Assembly: GCF_037893015.1 (NCBI RefSeq)
Contig: NC_133666.1
Span: forward strand, 655,428,869 to 655,492,868
Length of the DNA: 64,000 nt
Source: Macrotis lagotis
Taxonomy: Eukaryota; Chordata; Mammalia; Peramelemorphia; Peramelidae
Direction of reading: 5' to 3'
Shown: positions 53,360 to 64,000 of the stretch, in pieces
How positions within the stretch are numbered: the first letter of the stretch is position 1
Layout: the number at the start of each line of letters is the position of its first letter
Translations under genes and position numbers: made by a program
Notes under the pieces: model-generated
Told to the model about the DNA's origin: nothing
The model's database searches: none
The model's input: only the letters and a program-made list of their open reading frames with translations

Positions 53360-55600
53360 CAAAGGCCCTTAAAATTTTTTTAATTTACTTTTTTTGTAAC
53401 ATTTTAACTCTTTCCCTTCTTCCTCACCCTGCACTAGAGAAGGCCATCATTTGACACAGATTTATGATATATGTGGAAATCATACTATGCATGCTTCTAT
53501 TTATTAGTTCTTTCTCTGGAGATGGATAGCATCTTCCTTCACAGATCTTTTGTACATCTTAGGTAAGCAGAAAGCTAGGTCTACCATAAAGAAGGAACAA
53601 ACTACTGCAAAGGCAACATAGATTCTTTATAGTTGATTTGAGTATTTATTATGCTCAGAATAATAATGAATTCCTTTCCCCAAAACTTAAATCTTTACAT
53701 TTGTCAAACATAAGATCATTATTATCATTTACTCCTGTATATTATGTCTACTCTGTTCTGCTGCTCTGTTTCTTAACCACTATCAAATAGTTTGATAATT
53801 ACCACCTTGTAGTATATTTTAATATCTGAACTGCTAAACTTCCTTCCTTTACTTTTTTCCCATTACTTCTTTCAATATTCTTGGCCTGTTTTTCCAAATG
53901 AATTTTGTAATTTTTTAGCTTAATAAAATATTTATATTTTTGGTAATTTAATTGGGATGGCTTTTAATAAGTCATTTTTATTATATTTACTTTGTCATGA
54001 ACAATTAATATTTTTCCAATTAAATCTGACTTTATTTGTATAAAAAGTGTTTTAAAATTATGTTTATGTAGTTTCTAGGTTTGTCTTGGCAAATATACTC
54101 ACAGGTATTTTATACTGTCTATAATTATATTAAATGGAGTATCTCTTACTATCTAACTTCTGACAAGGTTTTGTCAGTGATATATAGAAATGCTTTTGAT
54201 ATATTTTATATTTTGCTGAAGTTATTATTTCAACTAACTTTTTAGCTGAATCTCTAGATTTTCCAAGTATACCATCATATTGCTTGGAAAAAAAGATAGT
54301 TTTATTAATTCACTGCTCATTCTAGTTCCTTTGGTTTCTTTTTCTTCTCTTATTGCTATTGCTAACATTTTTAATGGAATATTGAATAATATTGGTGATA
54401 ATAGGCATCCTTATTTCACTCCTGATGTTTTGGAGAAGACTTCTAACTTATCCCCATTACAAATCATGCTTACTGATAGTTATAGGTAGATGTTTCTTGT
54501 TATTTTATGGGAAAAAATGCATTTATACCTAGTCTTTCAAGTGTTTTTCATAGGAATGACTGTTGTATTTTGTCAAAAGCTTTTTTTTAAGCACCTACTA
54601 ATATAATAATAATCTGATTTTTGTTACTTTTGTTATTGATATAAATAGTTATAGCAATAGATTTCCTTCTGTTAAGTCATCCCTGCATTCCTGGTATGAA
54701 TCCCAGTTGGATATAATCTTAGTGATATATTATTATAGTCTCCTGGCTAGTATTTTATTTAGGATTTTTGCATCCACATTCATTATAATGAAATTGATCT
54801 ATAATTTTTTTCTATTTTTGTTCTTCTTGGCTAGGTATCAGCACCATATTTGTTTCATAAAGGGAGTTTAGTAGCACTCCTTTGCAAAGGCCCTTTAATG
54901 TAATAATAATAATTAATTTAATGAAATAATAATTTAATAAATGTAAATTTTATTTTATTGTGATCTATGATGAATTTTTTCCATTTGTTTGTGAGATTTT
55001 TTTTCTTTTGGCCTTAATATATGGTCAAATATTTTTTGTTTAGGTTTTTGCAAGGCAAATGGGATTAAGTGGCTTGCCCAAGGCCACACAGCTAGGTAAT
55101 TATTAAGTGTCTGAGACCGGATTTGAACCCGGGTACTCCTGACTCCAAGGCCGGTGCTTTATCCACTATGCCACCTAGCCACCCCATGTTCAAATATTTA
55201 TAAAAGTGCCAAGAATAGATGAGAAATTTATACATTCTATTCCTATTCAGTAATTATCAGAGAGCTTTCATATTTAGTTTTTCTAAAATGCTATTCAGGT
55301 CCTTACTTCTTTCTTATTTGTCATTTGTTAGATTTATTTAAGAAAAAAAGATTTACATGAACCTCCTCAACTATTATAAATATATTGTCTTTTTTCTCCC
55401 TAAAACTAGAATAGCTAGTATTTATACATTATATCATTTGCTGCATAAATATTAAGTATTAATTCACTGACTTTAATGACTTTAAGCAAAATATTGTTTC
55501 CCTGTTTATTTCTTTCAATCATATCTATTTTTGCTATTATTTTGTCTGATATCATGATTACTACTCCTGACTTTTCAAATTTTCTTGAAGTCAAAAAGGA
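53360..55600 (-). mobile_element. Second LINE-1, antisense, 3' UTR and ORF2
   Basis: A new 3' UTR at 53360-53640 ('gttctttctctggagatgga') is followed by ORF2 antisense text ('tggtataatc'-type 'cctggtatgaatcccagttg', 'ttgttcttcttggctaggta'). It covers the same ORF2 segment as the copy at 50.5-52.7 kb, so two L1 bodies lie in the same orientation. Confidence 0.7.
55035..55187 (-). repeat. WSINE1-like SINE (antisense) with 10-bp target duplication
   Basis: Inserted in the antisense L1. 'tcaaatattt' stands at 55025-55034 and again at 55190-55199. Confidence 0.93.
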
Positions 55601-55604
55601 AAGC

Positions 55605-56700
55605 AGACTGGATTATATGCGATATTTTAACACTTGAAACAAGACTTACACAGTTAAAACCAGGGGTTAGCATACTGAAGAATGATCTCTGTCTTCTGGG
55701 TACAGTCTCTTGGGAGTGTAGGCTACTCTCTCAATAGGAGCTTTGCTCCTTTCTGGCTCCCTTCCCCACATCTGGTCCTGGCTCAGACTCCTCAGGTGCT
55801 CAGTAGTCATGGGGTCAACTCAGCTCTGGTTTTCTAATCCTGAAGATATTGGGGAGCACTTGACTTCCCTGGGGCTTTCTGGTTAAAGTCCTCCAAAAAG
55901 GTCCCAGTTGGAGGTGCTGTCACCTAGTCCTGAATTTTTATTTCAATATTTATCTCAAAGTTATCTCAAGAAGAAGCATATAAACATACCCTCTAACATT
56001 TGGAGTGGCTCTAGGGAAGGGAATGGATTAAGTTCAGTTTAGCTCAGTTCCTGTAGTACAGTTCTACCAAATTCTAAGTTCAAAGCCCTCCTTGGGTTCC
56101 AGTTCCAGGGATCCTGGCTTCTGAGGACTTCTTATAGAACTGGCTGTGATACCCAGCTTAGAATCCAGTCTCTAAGGTCCTATGGCTCAAGTCTGGGTTC
56201 CAAATCATCTGGTCTAGAGCTGAAAACCACAAATAACATAGAACAAAATCCCAAATTGGACTGAGGGGTGGGATTAGGCCTAAAATAGGGCAGGGGTAGG
56301 TCACCACCACCACCACCACAACAACAGTTACATGAAACCTTAAAGTTTGTAAAGCAATTTCCATCCATCATTTCATTTAATCCTTATAACAACCCTGAGA
56401 GGACTTGTCTCTCTTTGGGAGATCAGTCTGCTCTTAGGGAGTATGATCCCCCAACAAAACTCTCATACTCCTATACCTTCCTTACTGCTTATCCTCTCAT
56501 GACAGCTGCTATTGATGCTATAGCTGCATTTGCTGCTAATTTCTCTCTCCCTTAGCTTCTTCTAACCACAGTGATACCTAAATAAACTTTTTTTATATGT
56601 AAAGTAAAAGAAAAAACTGTTACTACAAGGAAATATTGGTCTCTCACATTAATCCACCATATTTTCCTTGACTGGCTTGACTGATGGTGGCGTTCCCCAA
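55605..56700. other. Unclassified stretch, no gene seen
   Basis: Mixed sequence with a short (CAC)n run near 56300 and a MIR-tail-like scrap at 56330-56400 ('taaagtttgtaaagcaattt'). No gene is supported. Confidence 0.4.
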
Positions 56701-56739
56701 TTGGCAGCCAGAAAGCATTATTGGAAGATGATTTTTTTT

Positions 56740-56882
56740 AGGTTTTTGCAAGGCAAATGGGGTTATGTGGCTTGCCCAAGGCCACACAGCTAGGTAATTA
56801 TTAAGTGTTTGAGACCGGATTTGAACCCAGGTACTCCTGACTCCAAGGCCGGTGCTTTATCCACTGCGCCACCTAACCACCC
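56740..56882 (-). repeat. WSINE1-like SINE (antisense) with target duplication
   Basis: Near-consensus copy. 'agatgatt' plus a T-run occurs on both sides. Confidence 0.93.
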
Positions 56883-57119
56883 AGATGATTGTTTTTTTAC
56901 AAAATAAAAATTGGTTGAATTTACAAAAATCTATAGGAAACAGTGCAATATGGTAATTAAAAATATATACATATGTAAAAATGGTACTCCCTGGTTCTAT
57001 GTGGAACATCACTCCACCACCTGCTAGTTTTTCATTTAGACAAAATAGTATGGCATTATGAATTGCTCAAAGCTTAGAAGACAATGTTTCAAGCAAGCCT
57101 AATTTGATTAAAATAATAA

Positions 57120-57715
57120 TAACTGTGGTTAAAAAAAAACAAACTTGGAAATTGAAGGAATGTCTATCAATTGAGGAGTGACTGAACAATTTGTGGCATA
57201 TGATTGTAATGGGAATGCTATTATTCTATAAGAAATGAGGAGCAGTGTGCCTTCAGAAAAACCAAGAAAGACTTACTTAAACTAATGAAAAGTGAAATAA
57301 TTAGAACAAGTAAAACCATTGTACAAAGTACAATGTATGATAACCGGGGCGCCTAGGTGGCTCAGTGGATAGAGTACCGTCCCTGGAGTCAGGAGTACCT
57401 GGGTTCAAATCCGACTTCAGACACTTAATAATTACCTAGCTGTGTGGCCTTGGGCAAGCCACTTAACCCCATTGCCTTGAAAAAAAAAAACCTAAAAAAA
57501 ACTGTATGATAACCAACTGTGAATGATTTAGTTATTCTAAGCAATACAATGGCCCATTACAATTCTAAATCCTTATATGAAAATGCTATACACCTCCAAA
57601 AAAAGAATTGATGATATTTTAATGCAAATTAAAGTATAATTTTTTTTACTTTATAATCTGTGCTGCTTTGGTCTTTGTTTTCTTTTGTAATATGGTTAAT
57701 ATGGAAAGGTGTTGC
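57120..57715 (+). mobile_element. LINE-1 3'-end fragment, interrupted by a SINE
   Basis: 'ttgaggagtgactgaacaat', 'tataagaaatgaggagcagt', 'taattctaaatccttatatg'-type 3' UTR text and 'gatgatattttaatgcaaat' correspond to the L1 ORF2 end and 3' UTR. It is split by the SINE at 57346. Confidence 0.6.
57346..57502 (+). repeat. WSINE1-like SINE with perfect 12-bp target duplication
   Basis: The target duplication is 'tgtatgataacc' (57334-57345, 57503-57514). The head is 'ggggcgcctaggtggctcag', slightly unlike the others. Confidence 0.95.
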
Positions 57716-57717
57716 AG

Positions 57718-57876
57718 GGTGGGTAGGTGATGCAGTAGATAGAGCACCGGCCCTGGAGTCAGGAGTACCTGAGTTCAACTCTGGCTTCAGACACTTAAAT
57801 AATTACCTAGCTGTGTGACCTTGGACAAATCACTTAACCCCATTGGCTTTCAAGAAACAAAAACAAAAAAAAACAA
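57718..57876 (+). repeat. WSINE1-like SINE
   Basis: 'gatagagcaccggccctgga', 'acctagctgtgtgaccttgg' and a CAAAAA-type tail. Confidence 0.9.
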
Positions 57877-57989
57877 ACTTGAAAATTGTAAATTTGGATT
57901 TTGAAAACACACTTTTTTTCATTTTCTGTTACAGATTTTGAAGTGGAAAGAGTATGATCTGCAAGGAGGCAGGTTTTAGTCAATAAGAG

Positions 57990-58090
57990 TAGTTGTTAAG
58001 AGGCAACTAGGCTTAGAGTAGGTCAGATACATGTTAGCTGTGTGACCTTGGGGTAGTCACTTTAACTCTCAGTGTGAGTGGTCACATTGT
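57990..58090 (+). repeat. tRNA-derived SINE fragment
   Basis: 'atgttagctgtgtgaccttg' and 'gtagtcactttaactctcag' show the 3' half of a SINE or MIR. 58095-58425 is AT-rich with nothing recognised. Confidence 0.45.
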
Positions 58091-58427
58091 CTCTTTATCA
58101 ATAAAAAATTTTGTTTAATTATAAATTATACGTATGTACCACTGCACTAGTATGTTGTTATGAAATACACATAAAAATAGACATTAAAAAGAGATTAAAA
58201 GTGAAATAAATATTTAATATATTTTCTTTTCTTTATTAATGCCACAAAATTCATTTTTACTCTCATTAAAATATTAATATTTTAAAAGTGAGAACAGTAT
58301 GATTAAATTGCTTTATTATTTTAAGAAAAACAAACCCTGTGTAAAGTCCTGGCAGTTAGGACAGACAAATAATAATTTGGGGGATAATTAATTATTCCAT
58401 TAATCTGATTTATGTAGTTAGGCATAT

Positions 58428-58548
58428 GATTTTTTTTGGAAGCAGTTGGGTTAAGTGATTGCCTAGGATTATGCAGATAGTAAGGGTCTGAAACCACATT
58501 TGAACTCAAGTCCTCTTGACTCCAGGGCCAGTGCTCCATCAATTACAC
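58428..58548 (-). repeat. WSINE1-like SINE (antisense, diverged)
   Basis: 'gttaagtgattgcctaggat', 'tttgaactcaagtcctcttg' and 'actccagggccagtgctcca'. Confidence 0.75.
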
Positions 58549-58729
58549 ATATGAATTTTTTAAGCTACTTTATTGAAAGATACAAAAGACTACAAACAAC
58601 CACAATAGGTCATAAATCAGTGAATTTTAAAAGAATATTTATCAAAATGATCACTTTTAGGATAGAAATTAAGTCTGTGAGTCCATAGGGAGTTCCAAGG
58701 TGAGGACAGACCTGCCTCTTCTCATTTCC

Positions 58730-58865
58730 ATTGACAGACACTTAAACAGAAGACATTTTGACTTGCCCAAAGTCACACAAACTGCATGTATTAAAGGCAG
58801 GTCTTGAAACCCAGATCTTTCTGACCTCAAGGCCAGACCTCTGTTTATGATACTACACTGCCTCT
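58730..58865 (-). repeat. MIR-like SINE (antisense)
   Basis: 'gacttgcccaaagtcacaca', 'gtcttgaaacccagatcttt' and 'ctgacctcaaggccagacct'. Confidence 0.7.
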
Positions 58866-59079
58866 CATAATTTTTACAGTTTCTTATCTAGCTTCTTTGA
58901 TGGAGTTATTTCATTCCTTACTTTTTTGAAATTATGTATTGCTGTCATTATATTTTGCTTGCATAACCAATTTTATGCAATTATATGCTAACCAAAGAGG
59001 AGCAGGAGCTAGTCTCCAAACTCTCTCTGCTATCACCTGCCTCTGTGTGTATATCTCTCTGTAATTTCTCACCCAAGCC

Positions 59080-59310
59080 TGGAGGGTATTCCTTCTTCAT
59101 TTTAGACTCAAAAGCCTTCTTTTCCCTCTAGGGTAAGGTCAGGCACCACCTCCTCCCCAAGTCTCCCAGCTATAAATTTTCTCTCTCCTACATTTTTCTT
59201 GAACTCCTTGTATCTCCACCTTACCCTGATTATGACTTATCCTGCATTTTAGCTATTGTATACATGTCCCATGAGGCAAGGATTGTATTTTTATTTGTAG
59301 TGTCAGTGTC
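59080..59310 (+). mobile_element. L2/CR1-clade LINE 3' end
   Basis: 'aaggtcaggcaccacctcct', 'tgaactccttgtatctccac' and 'cccatgaggcaaggattgta' follow the L2-type 3' order. Confidence 0.5.
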
Positions 59311-59315
59311 CTAAT

Positions 59316-59412
59316 CAATGATGATAATGATGATGATGATGATGATATTTGTCCTTTCTTCTCAAAAGAAAGTGATGCCATGATATCCATGTGAACTGGA
59401 TTTGAGTGAGTA
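59316..59412 (-). repeat. MAR1-like SINE tail (antisense, truncated) with (GAT)n
   Basis: A GAT microsatellite expanded from the SINE tail is followed by 'tttgtcctttcttctcaaaa', 'gtgatgccatgatatccatg' and 'gaactggatttgagtga'. Confidence 0.75.
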
Positions 59413-59459
59413 AATACTAAATTACCAGATTCTAACTGTCCATAACTAATCAATTGTGT

Positions 59460-60330
59460 ATGAAGCATCTGCTATGTGTCAGAAACTGTCCTAAATGCTG
59501 GAGAGATATTCATAAAAAAAGTAAGACAGTCCCTGTCTTCTCAGAGCTTATATTTTACTAGGAGGAGGTAACATGTTCACAGATGAGTAAATGTAGGCTA
59601 TTTACAAGATAAATAAACAGTTGGAATAGGCTTTCAACCAGGGGAATCAGGAAAGGTGTCCCGTGGGAGAATCTCAAGAGGTGGAAGGAAGATGGGAGAG
59701 AATTCCAGGCAAGGGAGAAAGTCCATTGATGTCATTTATGGGAAACAGCAAGTGTGATTGATTTTTGTTTTGCTTTGTTTTGTTTTTTTACTGGTTAGGA
59801 ACAGAAATGTGTAATCAGTCTGAAAAGACAGACTGTAACCAAATTGTGAAGAGCTTTCAGTGTCTAACAGAGGACATTGTATTTGCCTTAAGGTAATGGA
59901 GAGGAGAGAAATGACATGATCAGGCTTTCTCTTTAGAAATTCCATTTGTTGTTGTTTGTCCTTCATTCTTGAAGAAGACCTTGACATCAGGGAGATGATG
60001 CCAAAAGAAGTGAATTGGATCTGAGTGGGGAGAGGGGGGCTGTGCTAAGTCACCAGCATCACTTTCTCCTACGGAGCCATCTGGGTCCAGTGGTCAAATA
60101 TGGATCAAGGTGACTGGAGATGACCCCAGATGCAAGGCAATAAGCCTTAAGTTATCCATTTAGCAGCTGTTTGAAGGATATGTTGGAGCAGGGAAGAGCT
60201 AGATGCAGGGATACCAAAGGGGGGCTATTTTAGTCAACAGGACAAGCAGCGATGAGAGTCTGGACAAAACTCCAAACTGAACCACCAATGATTCCATTAG
60301 TAATCCAAATGTAGAGAATTATTTTGGCCC
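59460..60330 (-). mobile_element. Antisense L2/CR1-clade LINE with a SINE inside
   Basis: 'ctgctatgtgtcagaaactg', 'aattccaggcaagggagaaa', 'ttgtgaagagctttcagtgt' and, after the SINE, 'gctattttagtcaacaggac' are antisense LINE markers. Confidence 0.6.
59952..60150 (-). repeat. MAR1-like SINE (antisense, 5'-truncated)
   Basis: 'tttgtccttcattcttgaag', 'gacatcagggagatgatgcc' and 'actttctcctacggagccat'. It is truncated near 60150 before the tRNA-like head. Confidence 0.8.
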
Positions 60331-60484
60331 TGTGCAGTTCAGTGTTTTATATCACAACACTTCTTAGACAAGGTGGTAGTAATTATTTTAAATCTTCATT
60401 GATAAGTCAGCTTAACTCACATAGGAATTTTGTAAGATTATTTATTATTTATTTATTATAGACAATGGTCTTCCCAATCCCTTA

Positions 60485-60675
60485 CAAAATATACACACAT
60501 ACATGTATGTGTAAAATGTATGTATACATATGAATTTATATTTGAATATATACATAAAGGGAAGTATTGTATAATATACACATGTATGATATATGTATTA
60601 TGATATATGCATGCTGAGATGTATGCATGATATGTATATGTATGAGATATATATGTATATAATGCAATATATATA
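60485..60675. repeat. AT-rich (TA/TG)n low-complexity stretch
   Basis: Repeated 'atatgtat' and 'acatgtatg' variants lead into the palindrome at 60676. Confidence 0.85.
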
Positions 60676-60725
60676 TGCTTTGGAAGACTTTTCATATATA
60701 TATATATGAAAAGTCTTCCAAAGCA
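60676..60725. repeat. Perfect 50-bp palindrome
   Basis: Two 25-base arms with no spacer. The outer part of each arm is 'tgctttggaagacttttc' or its reverse complement and the centre is a TA run. Every pair from 60676/60725 to the centre matches; pairing stops at 60675/60726. Confidence 0.97.
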
Positions 60726-61495
60726 CCTCACACCCTTTCAGTCTGAGCTATTTTACTCCTGGAACCCCATGGAATATTTTGCCCATCTCTGATGCATTTA
60801 TCATGCAATTTTGCAGAGGATAACTCTTTTTTGTCATTCTTCCCTCTAATATCCTGAGCTCCCTAAGGGTAGGGATAGTGTCTTAACCAAACTCTGTATT
60901 CTTCTTCCTTTCTCCCATTCCCTCCCCAGGGCCTCATAGAGTATTATTCTGCTTTAGGTGAATCATGTCATTTAGAAGAGACTTGAATTTCAAGTTTTCC
61001 TCCAATCCTTGTAAGCTGTGTGACCTTAGGCAAATCCCTTGACTTCTCTGAACCTAAATTTTTCAGAATCAAAGATTTAGCATTGCAAGACACTTCAGCA
61101 ATTCCCAGACTAACCCCGTCAAAGTCAGGAAACAACAATAATTCCTTTAAAGTTAAATCATCTAGCTGAAAGAAACCAAAAGTCTATCTCTGTGCTCATG
61201 GAACTTACATTCTAATTAAGGGAGAGAAGGCAGAAATAAAAGAAAAGTGGAAGTTGAAATCTTGGGGAGGGGGTGTGTGGAGGAAGAGATGGTTTGGTGA
61301 AGGGACAGAGTGGGAAAAAAGGTTTGGAGATTCTGGAGCAGAGCCCAGATGGAGGTACAGGAATGGCAGACAGCCAGTGAAAGTCTTGTTCATGGGAATG
61401 TTACTGGATAGAAGGGGAGGTATATGGAAAGACAAGAAGACTGGAAAGGGAAAGCTCAAACAGGAGTTTAAATTAGATCCTGGATATAATAGGGT

Positions 61496-61745
61496 TGGCA
61501 GCTAGGTGGCACTGTGGAGAGAATGCTGGCCTTGGAATTGGGGAGATTCATCTTTTTTTGGAGATTCATTAAATCTGCCCTTAGAGATGGTTGTATGACC
61601 CTGGGCAAATCGATTCACCCCAGATACCTCAGTTTCCTCATCTGTCAAATTAGCTGGAGGTGGAAATGGCAAACCACTCCAGCGTCTTTGCCAAGAAAAC
61701 CCCAAATGGGATCGTATAGAGGCCAAAATGAAGAGTGAACAGTTC
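61496..61745 (+). repeat. tRNA-derived SINE with 'ggaaatggcaaaccactc' tail
   Basis: 'ggcagctaggtggcactgtg', 'cctcagtttcctcatctgtc', 'ggaaatggcaaaccactcca' and 'gccaagaaaaccccaaatgg'. Confidence 0.88.
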
Positions 61746-61819
61746 AAAGGATATGAATAATGGTGTGGGAAAGGGATGGTGATTGGGTCAGATCTATTCT
61801 TTAGAAACATTACTCTAGG

Positions 61820-61889
61820 GGCGCAGCTGGGTGGCACAGTGAATGCAGCACCTATTGCCTTGTAAAAACCTAAAAAAAGAAAAAAAGAA
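61820..61889 (+). repeat. Internally deleted WSINE1-like SINE (70 bp)
   Basis: It has only the first ~35 bases ('gcgcagctgggtggcacagt') joined to the last part ('tattgccttgtaaaaaccta'). A 17-base target duplication flanks it (61803-61819, 61890-61906) with one mismatch. Confidence 0.88.
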
Positions 61890-62793
61890 AGAAACATCAC
61901 TCTAGGCCCATGGTCTGGAGCAGGGGGAGACTTGAGATAGGGAAACCCATTGGGGAGTGCTCTGGCAATAGTTCATGTGGGAAGTGATGAGGGTTTGTAC
62001 CAGGGTGGCAATTGTGTGAGTGGAGAGAAGGGAGCATATAAGAGATGTTTGGCACATCATTAATAGATGCATTTTCATTCATTTTTAAACATTCACTTTC
62101 AATTCTTACTCTGTGATCCCCAAATGTCCCATTGGTTGCCAAATCTTGCAATTTCTTGCTCTACCACATCTGTCACATCTGTCTCCTTTTCTCCACTCAA
62201 ATAGAATCGCTGGTTCATTTGGTCAACATTTATTAAACACCATTCCATATGCCACCACTTCCCTCTGGTCTATTGCAACAGTCTTCTAATTGCTCCCATT
62301 TTCTCAATAAATCCAGTGATTCTCTATTTTTTTCCAAGATTACATTGGAAGTCTGCTATTTTCCCTTTAAAGCTTTTTACAACCCAGATACTTTTCTAAT
62401 TTTTTTACATGCTATCCCTTTACAATCCAGGCATACTGGTTCAGTTTCCCAATGACTACTTTCCTGAACTTTTTCCATCTCCAGAAACTCATTTTGCAAG
62501 AAGAAATCATGTAAGAAAATCAGGTACTCATGACTTCCCTCTTATTGAAGAGGGGTAGACATCTGGAGTTCCTCTTCTGACCCTCCTCCATTTAAAGCTG
62601 GAGCTCAGGAGATTCTCCTCATTATTTCCCACCCACTCTCTTGGACTTTATAATCTTTGAAAACTCATCATTTTGCAAGATGAATTCTGCATCTTTAGAT
62701 CATTTCCGATTTGGGCAGTATGAACTTTATCATTTCTCCCCTTTTTCCCCTTTCCAATTTCTTTTTATATAGTATGTCTCCCCATTAGATTTT

Positions 62794-62942
62794 TGTTGTT
62801 GTTGTTTTTGTAAGTCAATGGGGTTAAGTGACTTGCCCAAGGTCAAATAGCTAGAAATTATTAAGTGTCTGAGTCTAGATTTGAATTCAGGTTCTTCTGA
62901 CTCTAGGGCCTGTGCTCTATCCACTGAGCCACTTAGCTGCCC
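62794..62942 (-). repeat. WSINE1-like SINE (antisense) with 16-bp target duplication
   Basis: 'ctccccattagatttt' occurs at 62778-62793 and 62943-62958. The copy is full-length. Confidence 0.94.
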
Positions 62943-62995
62943 CTCCCCATTAGATTTTAACCAACTTGAGGGCAGGTTTTTTCATGTCTTTCTTT

Positions 62996-63093
62996 TTTGT
63001 TTGTTTTTTGCTTTTGTTTTTGCAAGACAATAGGGTCAAGTGACTTGCCCAAAGTCACATAGCTAGGTAATTATTAAACGTCTGAGGCCAGAT
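62996..63093 (-). repeat. 5'-truncated WSINE1-like SINE (antisense)
   Basis: It stops in 'tctgaggccagat', lacking the tRNA-like head. 'atgtctttcttt' flanks it (62984-62995, 63094-63105), so the truncation happened on insertion. Confidence 0.9.
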
Positions 63094-63394
63094 ATGTCTT
63101 TCTTTATATCTCCAATGCCTAGCAAAGCAGGTGCTTAATAAATGTTTATTGACTCTGACTCTGACTGGTCTTTTCTATTCCTCATGCTCACGTTTCCACC
63201 TTTACACTATGCCTATGATGCTTTTATTTCAGACATCATGTCTACCAATCTCCAATTCAGAATCCCCGACCTCCTGTACATAACTTAAACTTCTTATAGA
63301 ATTAAATGCAGTAAACAAATATAAATGACATTTTATCCAAGAAGCCTTTCCTCTTATCCACAGTGGTTATTTGGTTGATGGTTTAGTGCTTGGT

Positions 63395-63540
63395 TTTCAT
63401 TATTGAAGAAGACCAAAACAACATCTCTATGTTAGAGACAAGTTGTAGGGTGCCAGCTGTGGCTGATCAGACCAATACGAGTCTGGTTGGGCAGAAATAG
63501 CCCATGTAAACACCTGGAATTAGTACCATCTCCTCAAAGG
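63395..63540. repeat. Marsupial interspersed repeat of uncertain class
   Basis: 'ttattgaagaagaccaaaac', 'agctgtggctgatcagacca' and 'gtctggttgggcagaaatag' are recalled from a dispersed marsupial family. No class can be fixed from this copy. Confidence 0.4.
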
Positions 63541-63689
63541 TTACCTTTGGTGGATATTTGTGTATGTGTGTGTATGAATATATATATATATAAATATATG
63601 TATTTATGTATATTATATATACATATTCATACACACATATATTTACTTGGTATGTATCTTGTGTAGCTGAATTTAGAAATCCTGCCCTT

Positions 63690-63810
63690 CCCCCTCATTA
63701 GAATGTAAGCTCATTGAGGGAGTTTCTACTTTTTCTTTTTCTTTCCTGTGCTTTCAGCACAAGATGTAAAACACAATAAGCATGGAATAAATGCTTAGTT
63801 TAAAATTTTT
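63690..63810 (+). mobile_element. L2/CR1-clade LINE terminal fragment
   Basis: 'cattagaatgtaagctcatt' with 'gaggga', then 'agcatggaataaatgcttag', the end of an L2-type LINE. Confidence 0.6.
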
Positions 63811-63846
63811 TCTGAACTCTAGTGTGTCTTTTTTTTAGTTTTTGTT

Positions 63847-63990
63847 TTTTTTTTTGCAAGGCAATGGGGTTAAGTGGCTTGCCCAAGGCCACACAGCTAG
63901 GTAATTATTAAGTGTCTAAGGCCGGATTTGAACTCAGGTACTCCTGACTCTAAGGCCAGTGCTCTATCCACTGTGCCACCTAGCCACCCA
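63847..63990 (-). repeat. WSINE1-like SINE (antisense) at the window edge
   Basis: Full-length antisense copy. The right flank 'taatgtgcct' is the start of a target duplication matching 'tagtgtgtct' on the left, cut by the window end. Confidence 0.92.
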
Positions 63991-64000
63991 TAATGTGCCT

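Larger units (their letters stand above)
61090..62080 (-). mobile_element. Antisense L2/CR1-clade LINE with two SINE insertions
   Basis: 'gaacttacattctaattaag', 'agatcctggatataataggg', 'ttctttagaaacattactct' and 'tggcaatagttcatgtggga' mirror the antisense LINE text at 36 and 42 kb. SINEs lie at 61496 and 61820. Confidence 0.6.
62085..63150 (+). mobile_element. L2/CR1-clade LINE 3' part with two SINE insertions
   Basis: 'ggtctattgcaacagtcttc', 'ccctttaaagctttttacaa', 'cattagattttaaccaactt' with 'gagggcagg', and 'gcttaataaatgtttattga' give the L2-type 3' order, resumed after each SINE. Confidence 0.7.

Noticed and set aside
63561-63645. Inverted repeat in TA/TG-rich sequence
   Set aside because: The arms are short (about 14 bases exact) and low-complexity, so the match is not informative, unlike the palindrome at 60676.

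Overview
This window looks like nuclear DNA of a marsupial. The evidence is its repeats: about 28 copies of a ~150-bp tRNA-derived SINE whose 3' part reads 'cttgggcaagccacttaacccc' and ends in a short A-rich tail, ~300-bp MAR1-like SINEs with an RTE-like tail, marsupial-type LINE-1 3' ends, many old CR1/L2/L3 and MIR pieces, and hAT DNA transposons. The SINE tail suggests an Australian marsupial, perhaps a dasyurid, but that is inference.

Only one protein-coding gene is supported. It is a complete host SCAN-KRAB-C2H2 zinc-finger gene on the + strand, roughly 18.1-28 kb. A CpG-rich, TATA-less promoter (17.2-18.2 kb) leads to a noncoding first exon ending at 18241. Five further exons carry the SCAN domain, a short linker, KRAB A, KRAB B, and a long spacer with 13 C2H2 fingers. 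All splice phases agree (1, 0, 1, 1), the KRAB-A exon has the usual 127-nt length, and the joined frame gives a 766-residue protein. It is expected to bind DNA through the fingers, dimerise through SCAN and recruit TRIM28 through KRAB to silence chromatin. No ortholog could be named.

Layout: 0-16 kb is intergenic and dense in SINEs and L1 fragments. 16.9-17.2 kb holds a 56-bp tandem repeat. 17.2-18.9 kb holds the CpG island and a GC-rich minisatellite in intron 1. 20.8-28 kb holds the coding exons, with an 861-bp hAT transposon bounded by a perfect 8-bp target duplication in the last intron. 28-44 kb is mostly old LINE and MIR remains and unclassified sequence. 44.9-48.5 kb is a stack of nested L1, CR1 and SINE insertions. 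50.5-55.6 kb is AT-rich antisense L1. 56-64 kb is again SINE-rich and includes a perfect 50-bp palindrome.

No RNA gene, CRISPR array or second gene was recognised. The window contains no clearly new system. The items most worth a second look are the zinc-finger gene, its promoter and minisatellite, the palindrome, and several informative insertion histories.
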